64,000 nucleotides of DNA from Bacillota bacterium (GCA_018816905.1 JAHIVB010000002.1:1-64000); one strand, 5' to 3'; shown: positions 8,329 through 16,903, counted from the first letter of the stretch. Numbers and translations are program-made. Notes: generated from the sequence alone by a model not told the origin.

Positions 8329-8949
8329 TTACCAATTCAAGATATTCCAGATTGCAAACCAATGAAATATGGAACCCATTAATACAAATAGATGCCAAAC
8401 AAAATGTGAATACTTGAACTTCGAAACGTAAAACCCAATTCCAAGCGTATAACTCATTCCTCCAGCGAGGACAAAATAATAATTTCCAATGTTTGCGATA
8501 AAATCATTGAATACAAGGACTAAACTCCATCCCATCAATAGATAGATCGTCAAATGAACGTATTTGAATTTTGATATCCAAATCGATTTGAAGACGATTC
8601 CTACAATCGTAATAATCCAAAGGACTCCAAGCAATACATATCCTTTCACACTATGAATTACTAATATTAAAAAAGGCGTATAGGTTCCAGATATCAACAA
8701 GAAAATACTGGAGTGATCCAGTCTTTGAAAAACCGTAAATACTCTTTTCATCTTTTCCGGAAAGGAATGAAACAAGGTACTAGACGTATAGAGCAGAATC
8801 AATGAAATCCCAAACACCAAAGAAGAAAGCACTTCTGCTCCCCCTCTTGCCCTAACCAGCAACAATACATTTCCTGCAATCGCCAGTAACAGCCCAACAC
8901 CATGGCTCACTGCATTCGCAATCAATTCTCCAAGTGAAGTTTTCTTCAT
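8329..8949 (-). CDS. Hemolysin III family (PAQR-type) membrane protein
   Basis: A 206-residue, seven-helix membrane protein of the HlyIII/TrhA (YqfA) family. Diagnostic features are the N-terminal EL-IANAVSHGVG helix with its conserved His, the SSTLFHSF motif with the second His near residue 60, DHSSIFLLISGTYTPF in the middle, and paired histidines in the C-terminal HFVWHLFVLMGSIFHW. These His/Asp/Ser residues form the metal site of the PAQR superfamily. Bacterial members influence membrane fluidity or lipid balance; direct haemolysis is usually not shown. GGGGGAAAAGG ribosome site; monocistronic. Confidence 0.9.
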   Translation of the reverse strand: MKKTSLGELIANAVSHGVGLLLAIAGNVLLLVRARGGAEVLSSLVFGISLILLYTSSTLFHSFPEKMKRVFTVFQRLDHSSIFLLISGTYTPFLILVIHSVKGYVLLGVLWIITIVGIVFKSIWISKFKYVHLTIYLLMGWSLVLVFNDFIANIGNYYFVLAGGMSYTLGIGFYVSKFKYSHFVWHLFVLMGSIFHWFAIWNILNW

Positions 8950-9126
8950 CCTTTTCCCCCTAGATAAAACATCTCTATCACTTTACCAAATCTAGCTAGA
9001 TATGTCAATCTTTATAAAAGATATTCAAAACGGCGAAGTTTATTGTTGTCGAAGATTGGGTGATATCTCGATGAATTATACAAAAAGAACACAAAATAGT
9101 ACTAACTTCAAAGTGATTAAATATGA

Positions 9127-9132
9127 TATAAT
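9127..9132 (+). promoter_or_regulatory. -10 box of the PlsC/zinc-ribbon gene
   Basis: TATAAT lies 26 bases before the ATG at 9158. No good -35 box is visible at 16-18 bases upstream. Confidence 0.5.
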
Positions 9133-9157
9133 TGAAACCATATTTTGAAACGAGGAC

Positions 9158-10324
9158 ATGACAGTGAAAGAGAAATTCAAAGAGAAGTTTGCGGATATCG
9201 CCGTATCCATCGCAAGACCGATAATCAATCTCCTGATGAAAAGAGAAATCATCGTTAAAGCCAGTGGAGACGTCATTCATAAAAACAGAGAACCCTTCAT
9301 CATGATTTCAAACCATTTCAATACATGGGATAGTTTCGTAGTGATGAGAAATATCCACTACCCGATTCGGTTTGTGGCTACTGAAATAGCTTTTCTAGAC
9401 AAAGGAAAAAATTTTGGTATGAGCGTCTTAGCCAGAGCCATTCCAAAACGTGTTGGAAAAGTCGATATCGTTGCGACTAGAAAAATCTTTCATTACTTAA
9501 AAAATGGCTATGCAATCGGATTATTCCCTGAAGGAGACAATACCTTTTACGGTGAAACATTAGAAATCTATGAAAACACAGGAAAACTTCTCAAAAAAGC
9601 GAATGTAGACATCCTATTAGTCAAGCAACAAGGCGGATATCTTTCCCAACCCAGATGGGCGGACTACTTCTCTAAAAAGGGACTCACTTATACGGACACT
9701 CGCTTATTGATTACCAAAGAGGAACTCGCAAAGTACTCCGTCTCAGAAGTCAATGATTTGGTTAGAAAAGCACTTTATAATAACGATTATGATTTCCAAA
9801 AGAAAATGATGATTCCTTATCAAAGAATCAAGAGAGCCGAAGGCATCGAACGACTTCTCTATTTCTGTAACAAATGTGGCAGTATTTTATCAGTCCATGG
9901 CGAAGGCGATGATATCATTTGCGATCATTGTGGAAAAATCGGACACATCAATCAATATGAACTGATTGAAGGAAATCCTCTTGACAATTTAGTTGATTAT
10001 GCGAAACTTCAGTACACTCATATGGATGAGATTATCAAATCTAAATTTGAGTTTGAAGTGACTCTCAATAAACCTGATTTAGCAAAACGTAGTATAGGTA
10101 CTTTGGGAACATACATTCTATCGTATGAAAACCAAACATTGACTTTGACAAATCTGAAAAACAAATATGTATTCGATATGACTCAAATCACCTCTCCTGT
10201 CAACACGATGAGAAACAGTTTCAGTTTCGATTATCAAGGAGAAACATGGAATTTTACTGAAATCAGACACCAGTTCGTTCTCTTTGAAATGCTTCGGTAT
10301 CTAAATGGAAGTTACAAGTCTTAA
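9158..10324 (+). CDS. PlsC-type acyltransferase with internal zinc ribbon (paralogue 1)
   Basis: A 388-residue protein. Residues about 40-220 form a lysophosphatidic-acid acyltransferase (PlsC) domain: NHFNTWD near residue 52 is the HX4D catalytic box and FPEGDNTFYGET near 123 is the substrate-binding motif. Residues about 237-262 are a four-cysteine zinc ribbon (CNKCG...CDHCG). A C-terminal part of about 120 residues is beta-rich and unassigned. Ordinary PlsC proteins stop at about 240 residues. A paralogue at 31608-32756 has the same order and the same spacing. Role: probably acylation of a lysophospholipid or glycolipid at the membrane. GAGGAC precedes the ATG; a terminator follows. Confidence 0.8.
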   Translation: MTVKEKFKEKFADIAVSIARPIINLLMKREIIVKASGDVIHKNREPFIMISNHFNTWDSFVVMRNIHYPIRFVATEIAFLDKGKNFGMSVLARAIPKRVGKVDIVATRKIFHYLKNGYAIGLFPEGDNTFYGETLEIYENTGKLLKKANVDILLVKQQGGYLSQPRWADYFSKKGLTYTDTRLLITKEELAKYSVSEVNDLVRKALYNNDYDFQKKMMIPYQRIKRAEGIERLLYFCNKCGSILSVHGEGDDIICDHCGKIGHINQYELIEGNPLDNLVDYAKLQYTHMDEIIKSKFEFEVTLNKPDLAKRSIGTLGTYILSYENQTLTLTNLKNKYVFDMTQITSPVNTMRNSFSFDYQGETWNFTEIRHQFVLFEMLRYLNGSYKS

Positions 10325-10330
10325 TGAATA

Positions 10331-10366
10331 AAAAGCTGAAATTCATGAGAATTCAGCTTTTTTTTT
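10331..10366 (+). terminator. Terminator after PlsC/zinc-ribbon gene
   Basis: Hairpin GCTGAA..TTC/GAATTCAGC with one bulged A, followed by nine Ts. Confidence 0.85.
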
Positions 10367-10385
10367 AAGAAAATATAATATCTGA

Positions 10386-12290
10386 TTAATTCGAGGGATC
10401 AAATGAAGCCTCATAAACAAGCACTTTTGTAGTAATACCTAAATACTCATAATGAACAAATATGACGATGGAAGCGATTGGGTCCTCAACCCCCATCGAC
10501 AATTGAAAGTGGAAGGTATCGGTAGAATATTGATTCGTAGAAATCAATTCAGAGGTAGAGGAATTGAAGACTTCAATTTCAAGACTGATGAATGTGGAAT
10601 TAACGGGAAAATCACTTAAGTCAACCGCAATGTCAATCACATTATTAGTACTACTATCGATGACTTCGCTTTCAACATGGAGGAAATAATAATTTTCGAC
10701 CTCTAGAATCAAATCATCGATATCGATGCTGCTTGAGTAATAAATGTCTGGTTCTATCCCATCTTCAATGATTTCTCCTGAAGCATTCAACATTGCCATG
10801 GCACTGGCATGCGTGATGACCATGTTATTAGGCAATACCGCAAAAACCACCGCACAAGCTCCTCCAGATGTTTTTTCTCCGATAATTGTCGCTAGCTGAT
10901 GATCCTTTGCCATCGAGACAAACAAGTTTGTCGCACTGTAAGAAGCCTTGGATGTAAATAGATAGAATTCATTCGTAATGACGGTATCGTTTGTCGATTC
11001 ATACGTTTGTTTATAGATTTCACCTGTCGAAGTAATCGTGTACTGAAACTCAAATGGTTCATCTGTCAGATAGGCAATCAATTCAAGAACTGCAAGCAAG
11101 GAACCTCCCGGATTACAAGCAAGATCGATGAATATCGGCTTATCGGGATCGAGATCCACTAGATTCGACTGAAGATATCCGAGGGTATCAAATGTAAACT
11201 CATTGATTTCAAGGATGTAATAATCTGGAAATTCTTTGAAATCAAATTCTAATTCTCTTTCTGTGCAAGTATCGCTATAATAAGCATCGTAAAATTGATT
11301 GAGTCTTTCATTCTCTTCAGGAAATGTTAAGTTTGCATCCGCTGAATCATATCCAAGTGAATAGATTGAGGTGTGCAAATCAGAAAGACTGTAGATATAG
11401 GAAAATAAGATTTCATCAAATTCCGAAATCGTAAGGGCATCGTATAACCCAAGTGATTGAAATAAGGTCTTATAAGATTCAATTTCAAAATAAGCTTTTA
11501 AACCATAAAAATAGTCAAAATACATGGAGATGAAATTCGCTGAATTTTCAATTAAGTTGAGCGGGTCTGCGTCTTCAGGTAAACTCGCTTCATCGACGAT
11601 TTGCTCACTCATTAGTGAGAAATCGTCCACAATATATAGATTGAGCCCGTTTTGATAGACATTAATATAGCTTCCAGTCAATAACACATTCGCAAGGTAC
11701 ATCGGGATAAATAGAACTCCATCTTCTTCTTTCATTAAGATGTTGTAGTCATCCAAATCAATGGTTTCTTCTAAGACACCTTCAACATAATCTCCACTAA
11801 TCGTGCTGAAATTGGGCTCATGATCAAATCCTGGAGAAATATTAAATTCACTTGTAAAGTTCATATCATTAAAGTATATGGTATTTTCAGTTGGATTTAG
11901 TTCCATTAAGAATGCATACGCTCCAAAAATGGATCCGGAGTAATTGACTTTGTATTCCACTTCCACAGTTTCTCCATAAGAAATCGTGTAATAGACGAGC
12001 CCCTCATGCATGACGTATAGAAATTCTTCTACGTCAACATAGGGTATTCCAGGGTTTTCCGTAAAACTGAATGTGCTTAAAGAAGTGATTGAAAAATCGA
12101 AGTCTTGAGTCATGTTTACAACATTTAAAACCTCATCATTTTGGATTTCACCGGTCATATCTCCTGTAACCGGAGTGTATGTAATTAGGCAAGCATCAAG
12201 ATCTGGATTGATATGACAAAGCGCTTGACCAGTACATCCTGAAATCGAAAGAATTAGAAGAAAGCCAAAAACAATCAGTATTTTTTTCAT
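10386..12290 (-). CDS. S41-family peptidase lipoprotein
   Basis: A 634-residue secreted lipoprotein with signal peptide MKKILIVFGFLLILSISGC (lipobox SISGC). Residues about 30-250 are a beta-rich region. The second half carries a C-terminal-processing-peptidase (S41) core: FIDLACNPGGS, the nucleophile Ser in SKASYSATNLF near residue 450, and GEKTSGGACAV. A general-base Lys/Glu is less easily assigned. After the catalytic domain there is a further beta domain of about 100 residues. No PDZ domain is obvious. Start at 12290 after GAGGAG. It lies beyond the last copy of the cassette repeat and may itself be an older insertion. Extracellular protein cleavage is inferred. Confidence 0.8.
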   Translation of the reverse strand: MKKILIVFGFLLILSISGCTGQALCHINPDLDACLITYTPVTGDMTGEIQNDEVLNVVNMTQDFDFSITSLSTFSFTENPGIPYVDVEEFLYVMHEGLVYYTISYGETVEVEYKVNYSGSIFGAYAFLMELNPTENTIYFNDMNFTSEFNISPGFDHEPNFSTISGDYVEGVLEETIDLDDYNILMKEEDGVLFIPMYLANVLLTGSYINVYQNGLNLYIVDDFSLMSEQIVDEASLPEDADPLNLIENSANFISMYFDYFYGLKAYFEIESYKTLFQSLGLYDALTISEFDEILFSYIYSLSDLHTSIYSLGYDSADANLTFPEENERLNQFYDAYYSDTCTERELEFDFKEFPDYYILEINEFTFDTLGYLQSNLVDLDPDKPIFIDLACNPGGSLLAVLELIAYLTDEPFEFQYTITSTGEIYKQTYESTNDTVITNEFYLFTSKASYSATNLFVSMAKDHQLATIIGEKTSGGACAVVFAVLPNNMVITHASAMAMLNASGEIIEDGIEPDIYYSSSIDIDDLILEVENYYFLHVESEVIDSSTNNVIDIAVDLSDFPVNSTFISLEIEVFNSSTSELISTNQYSTDTFHFQLSMGVEDPIASIVIFVHYEYLGITTKVLVYEASFDPSN

Positions 12291-12479
12291 AAGCTCCTCA
12301 AAGAAAATTAACATAAGTTGATTGGTAATGTTTTTACCAAATACATAATCTTCTATCTAGTTTCATTATATACCATTTTGAAAATTAATAAAATGTATTA
12401 ATTCAAATTTAACATATAATGTCATCTATATCATTTGTGAATCGAGTGAAAAAGTATAGGAAGCCTATATAAATACAAA

Positions 12480-12590
12480 AAGGTTTGACACAATTAGAAA
12501 TGTATCAAACCAATGCTTTTTATATGGGTTGTATAATTAATTTTTATTACAAATTTGCACCCTTGATTTTTATTAGCACCTCTATTGCTA
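12480..12590. repeat. Cassette repeat copy 1 (decayed)
   Basis: The most degraded copy of the composite repeat. The hairpin (GGTTTGACAC...GTATCAAACC, 12482-12511) and the AATGCTTTTTATATG flank are recognisable. The core that should follow is scrambled, and two degenerate GCACC motifs remain 19 bases apart (12557, 12576). It lies downstream of the Fic gene in that gene's direction. The rest of the 12291-12649 gap holds AT-rich DNA in which I see nothing. Confidence 0.7.
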
Positions 12591-12649
12591 TTCATATAGC
12601 ATCATAATCCACCGTTTCATTTCCATACCAATCTAATTGTCCACTAGAT

Positions 12650-13570
12650 CTATTTAATTACTTTTAACCATAACATTTCTGATTCAATTAGAAATTCTGA
12701 AATTAGTTTAATGAATTTGGAATAATCCATTGTTGTATGAGCATAATCTAATGCATCATAATACTCCGCTCTCCTAACCTTTGTGATTATAATTGGAGTA
12801 TATCCGTATTTCATCAATTCAAAATTCAATAATAATCTTGCTGTTCTACCATTACCATCAATAAATGGATGTATTCTAACAAATTCTCCATGTAATAAAC
12901 AAGCTTTTATGACAGGATGAAACTCATTCCACTCCTTGTTATATTCTATCATCAGTTTCTGCATAAGTTCTTGCAATAATACATAATTGGGTGGAACGTG
13001 ATTTGCTCCACTGATAATTACATTCTCATTTCTATATTTTCCTGCGTTTTTATTATCAATATCCTTTAGTATTAACGAGTGAATATTCTTAATATTCCAT
13101 TCAGATAAATCTTCATTTACATGAATCAATTCTTCCAAAAATACAATAGCTTCTTTATGATTAAGTGTCTCTAAGTGTTCAATGACACTTTTACCTCCAA
13201 TTGTTATTCCTTCAAGAACTACCTTAGTTTCCGACATTGTTAAGGTATTTCCTTCAATTGCATTACTATTATATGTCCATTCAACAATTAGTTTTTCACG
13301 AAGTCCTAATGTCAATGAATTAGATAAAGGTCTATAAGAATCTATTTCTTTTTTCAGTATATCTATTTTTTTAAAATCAAATTCTAAGCCAATATATTTC
13401 TTAATATTTTTTCTTCTAGCATCATAAGGCTTATCCTCATCCTCTCTAATTAACCAACTCTTTCCAACTTTCATAGCACTATCAATGCGACCTTCTTCAC
13501 ACAACAATCTTACTCTGCGATCATTGATTCCCCATTTTTTTGATATATCTTTCGTTCCAATATATTTCAT
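12650..13570 (-). CDS. Fic family AMPylase with N-terminal helix-turn-helix
   Basis: A 306-residue protein. Residues 1-50 are an excisionase/MerR-like DNA-binding helix-turn-helix (GTKDISKKWGINDRRVRLLC). The helix with SNAIEGN near residue 103 is the (S/T)xxxE(G/N) inhibitory motif located before the Fic core (class II arrangement). The catalytic loop HPFIDGNGRTAR near residue 228 is complete, including His, Asp and both Arg. Fic enzymes transfer AMP, or other phosphate-containing groups, to a target hydroxyl. GAGGTG ribosome site and a consensus promoter with a palindrome in its spacer suggest autoregulation. First recognisable cargo in the cassette array. Target unknown. Confidence 0.92.
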   Translation of the reverse strand: MKYIGTKDISKKWGINDRRVRLLCEEGRIDSAMKVGKSWLIREDEDKPYDARRKNIKKYIGLEFDFKKIDILKKEIDSYRPLSNSLTLGLREKLIVEWTYNSNAIEGNTLTMSETKVVLEGITIGGKSVIEHLETLNHKEAIVFLEELIHVNEDLSEWNIKNIHSLILKDIDNKNAGKYRNENVIISGANHVPPNYVLLQELMQKLMIEYNKEWNEFHPVIKACLLHGEFVRIHPFIDGNGRTARLLLNFELMKYGYTPIIITKVRRAEYYDALDYAHTTMDYSKFIKLISEFLIESEMLWLKVIK

Positions 13571-13588
13571 CGAATCACCTCATAATCT

Positions 13589-13617
13589 ATTATATACCGT
13601 TATCGGTATATTGTCAA
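13589..13617 (-). promoter_or_regulatory. Consensus sigma-A promoter with palindromic operator for fic
   Basis: On the minus strand TTGACA (13612-13617) and TATAAT (13589-13594) are separated by exactly 17 bases. The spacer is filled by the palindrome ATATACCG-N4-CGGTATAT (13592-13611). The ATG follows 19 bases after the -10. A repressor bound here would occlude RNA polymerase; the Fic protein's own helix-turn-helix is the obvious candidate. Confidence 0.8.
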
Positions 13618-13751
13618 ATGCTTATCATAGTTGGGTATCGTAAAAGGTTGAACTAGGATATCAAAATAGCCCTATTAAAGTATGATCTAAACCTCTACAG
13701 GATTTATGAAAATTGCAACATAAGAAAATATATCCCTTTTTACATAGAAAA

Positions 13752-13850
13752 AAGGTTTGATACGAATTGTATCAAACCAATGGTTTTTTATGTGTTGCAT
13801 GACCTATTCTGATACAATTACGCACCCCTAGTGATTTTTACGCACCCCTA
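13752..13850. repeat. Cassette repeat copy 2
   Basis: Perfect hairpin GGTTTGATAC/GTATCAAACC (13754-13778), which reads as a terminator on the minus strand with six Ts. Next comes the GTGTTGCATGACCTATT core and then TACGCACCCC at 13819 and again at 13839, 20 bases apart. From the Fic promoter side a further 100 bases up to about 13625 resemble the flank of copy 6 (including GTAAAAGGTTGAA). Confidence 0.9.
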
Positions 13851-13885
13851 TAATAATGGTGCAGATGATGAGATTTGAATTACTT

Positions 13886-14383
13886 TTAATGTTTTTTTCT
13901 ACTGATGATATAATAGATACTTAATCCCAAAAATCCAACAAAAACACCAAGAGAGATGTAAATAGGCACCATCAATTCAAATCTTTCTTCATTTCTTTCA
14001 TTAATCAAGTTATGTGTACCAATTGTTTCATCCAAAAAGATATGGTTTCCTTTTGCAATCATCACGATTGGGTACTCAAAAGAATCACCAAAGCCATCAT
14101 TTCCATAAATAATATCTATTTCATCTCCTACTTGTAACAAGGATGAAATATCATTGCTTATTGCAATATTGTAATTTTCTCCATCAATGAAATACTGTCC
14201 AATAATAATAATTGAATCATCAAAAGAAATCTCTGTTACTTGAAAAGATGTTGCATAATATTCTTCTCCCTCGTAACTAGGAATAAAAGTTAAAAGGATT
14301 TGTCCAAAGATCAAATAAAATGTAAATATGCATAGACTTAAAATTGTTAAGCTGTATACAATAATAGAAACACCTTTTCTCAT
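13886..14383 (-). CDS. Two-TM membrane protein, unknown function (cassette cargo)
   Basis: A 165-residue protein with a hydrophobic N-terminal helix (residues about 4-32), an extracytoplasmic beta-rich domain of about 100 residues (YYATSFQVTEI...QVGDEIDIIYG) and a C-terminal helix (about 138-160) ending in a basic tail. The layout resembles small membrane proteins with a DUF3592-like outer domain, but I see no decisive motif. The start at 14383 was chosen because GGGGGC lies four bases upstream; an in-frame ATG at 14395 lacks a ribosome site. Single gene between repeat copies 2 and 3. Confidence 0.65.
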   Translation of the reverse strand: MRKGVSIIVYSLTILSLCIFTFYLIFGQILLTFIPSYEGEEYYATSFQVTEISFDDSIIIIGQYFIDGENYNIAISNDISSLLQVGDEIDIIYGNDGFGDSFEYPIVMIAKGNHIFLDETIGTHNLINERNEERFELMVPIYISLGVFVGFLGLSIYYIISRKKH

Positions 14384-14524
14384 AATTGCCCCCATTTTTC
14401 TATATTATCGATATAATAATACCAAATCAATATTGATAAAACAATAAGTAAATATAGTTTTGGAATTTATGTTTTATGAGGATTAATAGAAACACATAAT
14501 TAAAAAAAGCATTAAGCATTATAA

Positions 14525-14603
14525 AAGGCTGATACAAATTGTATCAAACCTTAGCTTCTTATATGTGTTGCATGACCTATTTTGATACAATTACGCACCT
14601 CTT
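14525..14603. repeat. Cassette repeat copy 3
   Basis: Hairpin GGCTGATAC/GTATCAAACC (14527-14550), then CTTCTTATATGTGTTGCATG and the core TATTTTGATACAA. Only one TTACGCACCTC motif is present (14591), followed by T-rich DNA. The rest of the 14384-14696 gap is AT-rich with nothing else recognised. Confidence 0.85.
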
Positions 14604-14696
14604 TTTTTGTAAATCCAAATATAAGGTTAAAATCACAATAATTCGAATGTGTTTCATTTCTATTATGCTAAAAAACGATGTTAAAGATAAGAAAAG

Positions 14697-15635
14697 CTAA
14701 TCCAAAAATATTGTAGTATAATTTCCGTCTAGTAAACAGTAATACGTCTTTTCATCGATTTTATCGATGGATTGATATATTGGTTCAATCAATATCGACC
14801 CTGTTTCAGAATCATATATTCCCCATAAATCACTATCGTTTTGAATTGTTTGATTCGCAAATTCTATATTCTTATAAACCAGATCCATGATGATTTGATT
14901 ATTTGCGTCGATTACACCCCAATGTTCATCGACTTTGACCTTAATCATATTGGTAGGTCCATTAAATATACTGAATTCATCATAAACAATTGGAATTACA
15001 ATCGCTCCTGAAAAATCCATTAATCCCCATTTTTCTCCTATTTTGACTTCAATATTATTTAGAAGAATTGGATATTCTGTTCTTAAATTTGATAGTCCAA
15101 TATTAAACATGATGGAACCTAATCTATTACTTAAATCGGATGATATGTCATCAAATATCTGATTTGTTACAAGTTCACCATTTAGGTTCATAGCATTCCA
15201 CCCATCATTATTTTTACCAAAAAATAGAAGTTGATTCGTGTTGTTTGTAACTTGATGAGTTTCATCACTATATAACAAATTGATTACCATTTTGATTTCA
15301 TCATACTGCATCAGAATTACAAAATGACAAAAATGATCAATCACTCCATATCTTCCTTCATATCCGACAACATTCAAATTGAACTCAGATAAATCGTTTA
15401 GATAATCAAATACAGTGTCAACTACAATGGTGTTATTGGGATCGTACAAGTCATAAGTTCCATCTGAAGATTCCTTCCACATATCTGTTCCAGTAGGTGT
15501 GCTATAAAAAATCGGATCTGGAAATTCAAAATTATCTTGTCCACACCCAAAAAGAAATATTACTGATATTAAAAGAGATAACACAAAAACTGATCGCTTA
15601 ACCAAAATAGAAATTCTTTTACTTGTTCGCGTCAT
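14697..15635 (-). CDS. WG-repeat lipoprotein (cassette cargo)
   Basis: A 312-residue lipoprotein. The N-terminus is a basic segment, a hydrophobic stretch and the lipobox LFGC near residue 31. The C-terminal half holds at least three WG repeats (WGLMDFSGAIVIPIVYDEF, WGVIDANNQIIMDLVYKNI, WGIYDSETGSILIEPIYQSI), each with the WG-(hydrophobic)-D-G/N-I...P-Y pattern that builds beta-propeller-like or solenoid structures. These repeats are common in bacterial surface proteins of unknown role. GAGGAG ribosome site. It is the only gene between repeat copies 3 and 4 and probably acts on the outer face of the membrane. Confidence 0.8.
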   Translation of the reverse strand: MTRTSKRISILVKRSVFVLSLLISVIFLFGCGQDNFEFPDPIFYSTPTGTDMWKESSDGTYDLYDPNNTIVVDTVFDYLNDLSEFNLNVVGYEGRYGVIDHFCHFVILMQYDEIKMVINLLYSDETHQVTNNTNQLLFFGKNNDGWNAMNLNGELVTNQIFDDISSDLSNRLGSIMFNIGLSNLRTEYPILLNNIEVKIGEKWGLMDFSGAIVIPIVYDEFSIFNGPTNMIKVKVDEHWGVIDANNQIIMDLVYKNIEFANQTIQNDSDLWGIYDSETGSILIEPIYQSIDKIDEKTYYCLLDGNYTTIFLD

Positions 15636-15953
15636 AACTTACTCCTCATTAATTTTAAAAGATTCACCACAAATGAAGAATATTCATACTGAATAATCTA
15701 TTAATTGCATGAATACTCATATCGTTTTAATTTGAATCAATTATTTATCAAAATTATAGCATTTATATGTCTTAATTACAATGTTTCATTTTTAATTATT
15801 AACGATTAAAAAACAATTTATTGTATATGTTGTCTAAGGTGTTATCATGTAGAGAACATTAATTTTAGTATCAAAATAAGTATTTTCATACGCAATTCCT
15901 GTATGATTCAGAACACTATGTATATTTGTAAATGGTTTAATTTAGACATAAAA
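15636..15953. other. AT-rich gap upstream of the WG-repeat gene
   Basis: No gene is visible. It should hold the promoter of the WG-repeat lipoprotein. A single GTAAATGGTTTAAT motif (about 15928-15941), next to the repeat hairpin, resembles the tandem GTAAATGGTTG units near 17843-17920. Confidence 0.5.
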
Positions 15954-16072
15954 AAGGCTTGATACCTTTGTATCAAACCTATGCTTCTTATATGTGTTGC
16001 ATGACCTATTTTGATACAATTACGCACCCCTATCAGAATTTACGCACCCCCGCTAAAAGTTACGCACCCCTT
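15954..16072. repeat. Cassette repeat copy 4 (best preserved)
   Basis: Hairpin GGCTTGATAC/GTATCAAACC (15956-15979), then CTTCTTATATGTGTTGCATG, the core TATTTTGATACAA, and three TACGCACCCC motifs starting at 16021, 16041 and 16061, exactly 20 bases apart. The core half TTTGATACAA is inverted relative to the hairpin half TTGTATCAAA. Confidence 0.92.
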
Positions 16073-16122
16073 GAAAAAGAACAATATTATTTTATCTATC
16101 AATGTCTAAATAGAGCGGTTAA

Positions 16123-16332
16123 AAAAATAGATTTATAAGATATGTAGATAAAACCATTTATTTAGGCATGGGAATAGCTGCTATTGATGAGTTTATTCAG
16201 TACTTTGTACCTGGTAGAGCGATGATGTTTACAGATTGGTTAATCGATAGTTTTGGTGTGATTATTGGTGTTATAGTTGTAAAATTGATAGTTAAATATA
16301 TAGAAAAGAATAAACAAGATCAAATAAAATAA
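16123..16332 (+). pseudogene. VanZ-like protein, C-terminal remnant
   Basis: A plus-strand frame opens after a stop at 16120 and encodes about 69 residues that contain AAIDEFIQYFVPGR, then a DWLIDSFGVIIGVIV helix. This is the characteristic end of VanZ-domain proteins (DE.Q.FVPGR.....D..ID..G). A full VanZ domain is 110-150 residues, so the N-terminal half is missing. The break falls within about 50 bases of repeat copy 4, so an insertion at the repeat probably cut it. An ATG at 16168 could start a 54-residue peptide, but no ribosome site is seen. It is on the opposite strand to all other cargo. Confidence 0.65.
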
Positions 16333-16391
16333 AAAAAGTCCTTTCGATTGCAAATCATCGGTTAAGATGATTCTTTAAAAGGTCTTTTTTT
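16331..16391 (+). terminator. Terminator-like hairpin after the VanZ remnant
   Basis: Outer arms AAAAAAAGTCCTTT and AAAAGGTCTTTTTTT enclose an inner stem AATCATC/GATGATT. T runs on both sides make it usable in both directions. Confidence 0.6.
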
Positions 16392-16416
16392 CTCTTTGGG
16401 AAGAGTTGAACCCATA

Positions 16417-16893
16417 TTACTCAATATTTAAATCAAACTTTCCAAAATCTTCTAAATCAAGTCGATGTCCTACATAGAGAAATCCTCTCAAATAAAGTCT
16501 TACATCTTTGACCTCAATGAATTCGTCGCCCTCTATTACGATATAAGTGACTGATAATTTTCTTGTACCATCATCTGTAACATCAGGTTCCATATAGGAT
16601 AAATCATAGTTAATGTCTTTTTCATGATATTTTTGATCATTGATCTCTAAGTATCTAATCGTTAAATTGGTTTGATCTTTAACGATGATTTCTATTTCAA
16701 TTTCATCACCAACTTCAACTTGATACACATCATCTATGACTGTAATATCTGAAATGATATTAATACTTACTACTTCAATCTTAGGTTCATTGTTGACCAA
16801 GAGTTGCCATGCAAAAAAAATAGATAACAATAGTATCGCACTACCAATTAAAATTCTTATAAAGTATTTTTTCACATGTCTTGATTCGTTCAT
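16417..16893 (-). CDS. Single-pass membrane protein with outer beta domain, unknown (cassette cargo)
   Basis: A 158-residue protein with a short basic cytoplasmic start, one transmembrane helix (residues about 12-32, IRILIGSAILLLSIFFAWQLL) and a 120-residue extracytoplasmic domain rich in Val, Ile, Asp and Glu with alternating strand pattern (VEVGDEIEIEIIVKD). That pattern suggests an Ig-like beta sandwich. No cysteine or catalytic motif is visible and no family is recognised. AGGAG ribosome site. A palindrome lies just upstream. It shares its cassette with the VanZ remnant, in the opposite direction. Confidence 0.65.
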   Translation of the reverse strand: MNESRHVKKYFIRILIGSAILLLSIFFAWQLLVNNEPKIEVVSINIISDITVIDDVYQVEVGDEIEIEIIVKDQTNLTIRYLEINDQKYHEKDINYDLSYMEPDVTDDGTRKLSVTYIVIEGDEFIEVKDVRLYLRGFLYVGHRLDLEDFGKFDLNIE

Positions 16894-16903
16894 ATACGCT
16901 CCT

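Noticed and set aside
10386-12290. S41 lipoprotein as a proven member of the cassette array
   Set aside because: A repeat lies on its upstream side only and none follows its stop codon, so membership is not supported.
16021-16072. 20-bp spaced repeats as a CRISPR array
   Set aside because: The repeated part is only about 11 bases with 9-base variable gaps, at most three units, and no cas genes are near. Direct repeats of 23-40 bases with similar-size spacers are absent.
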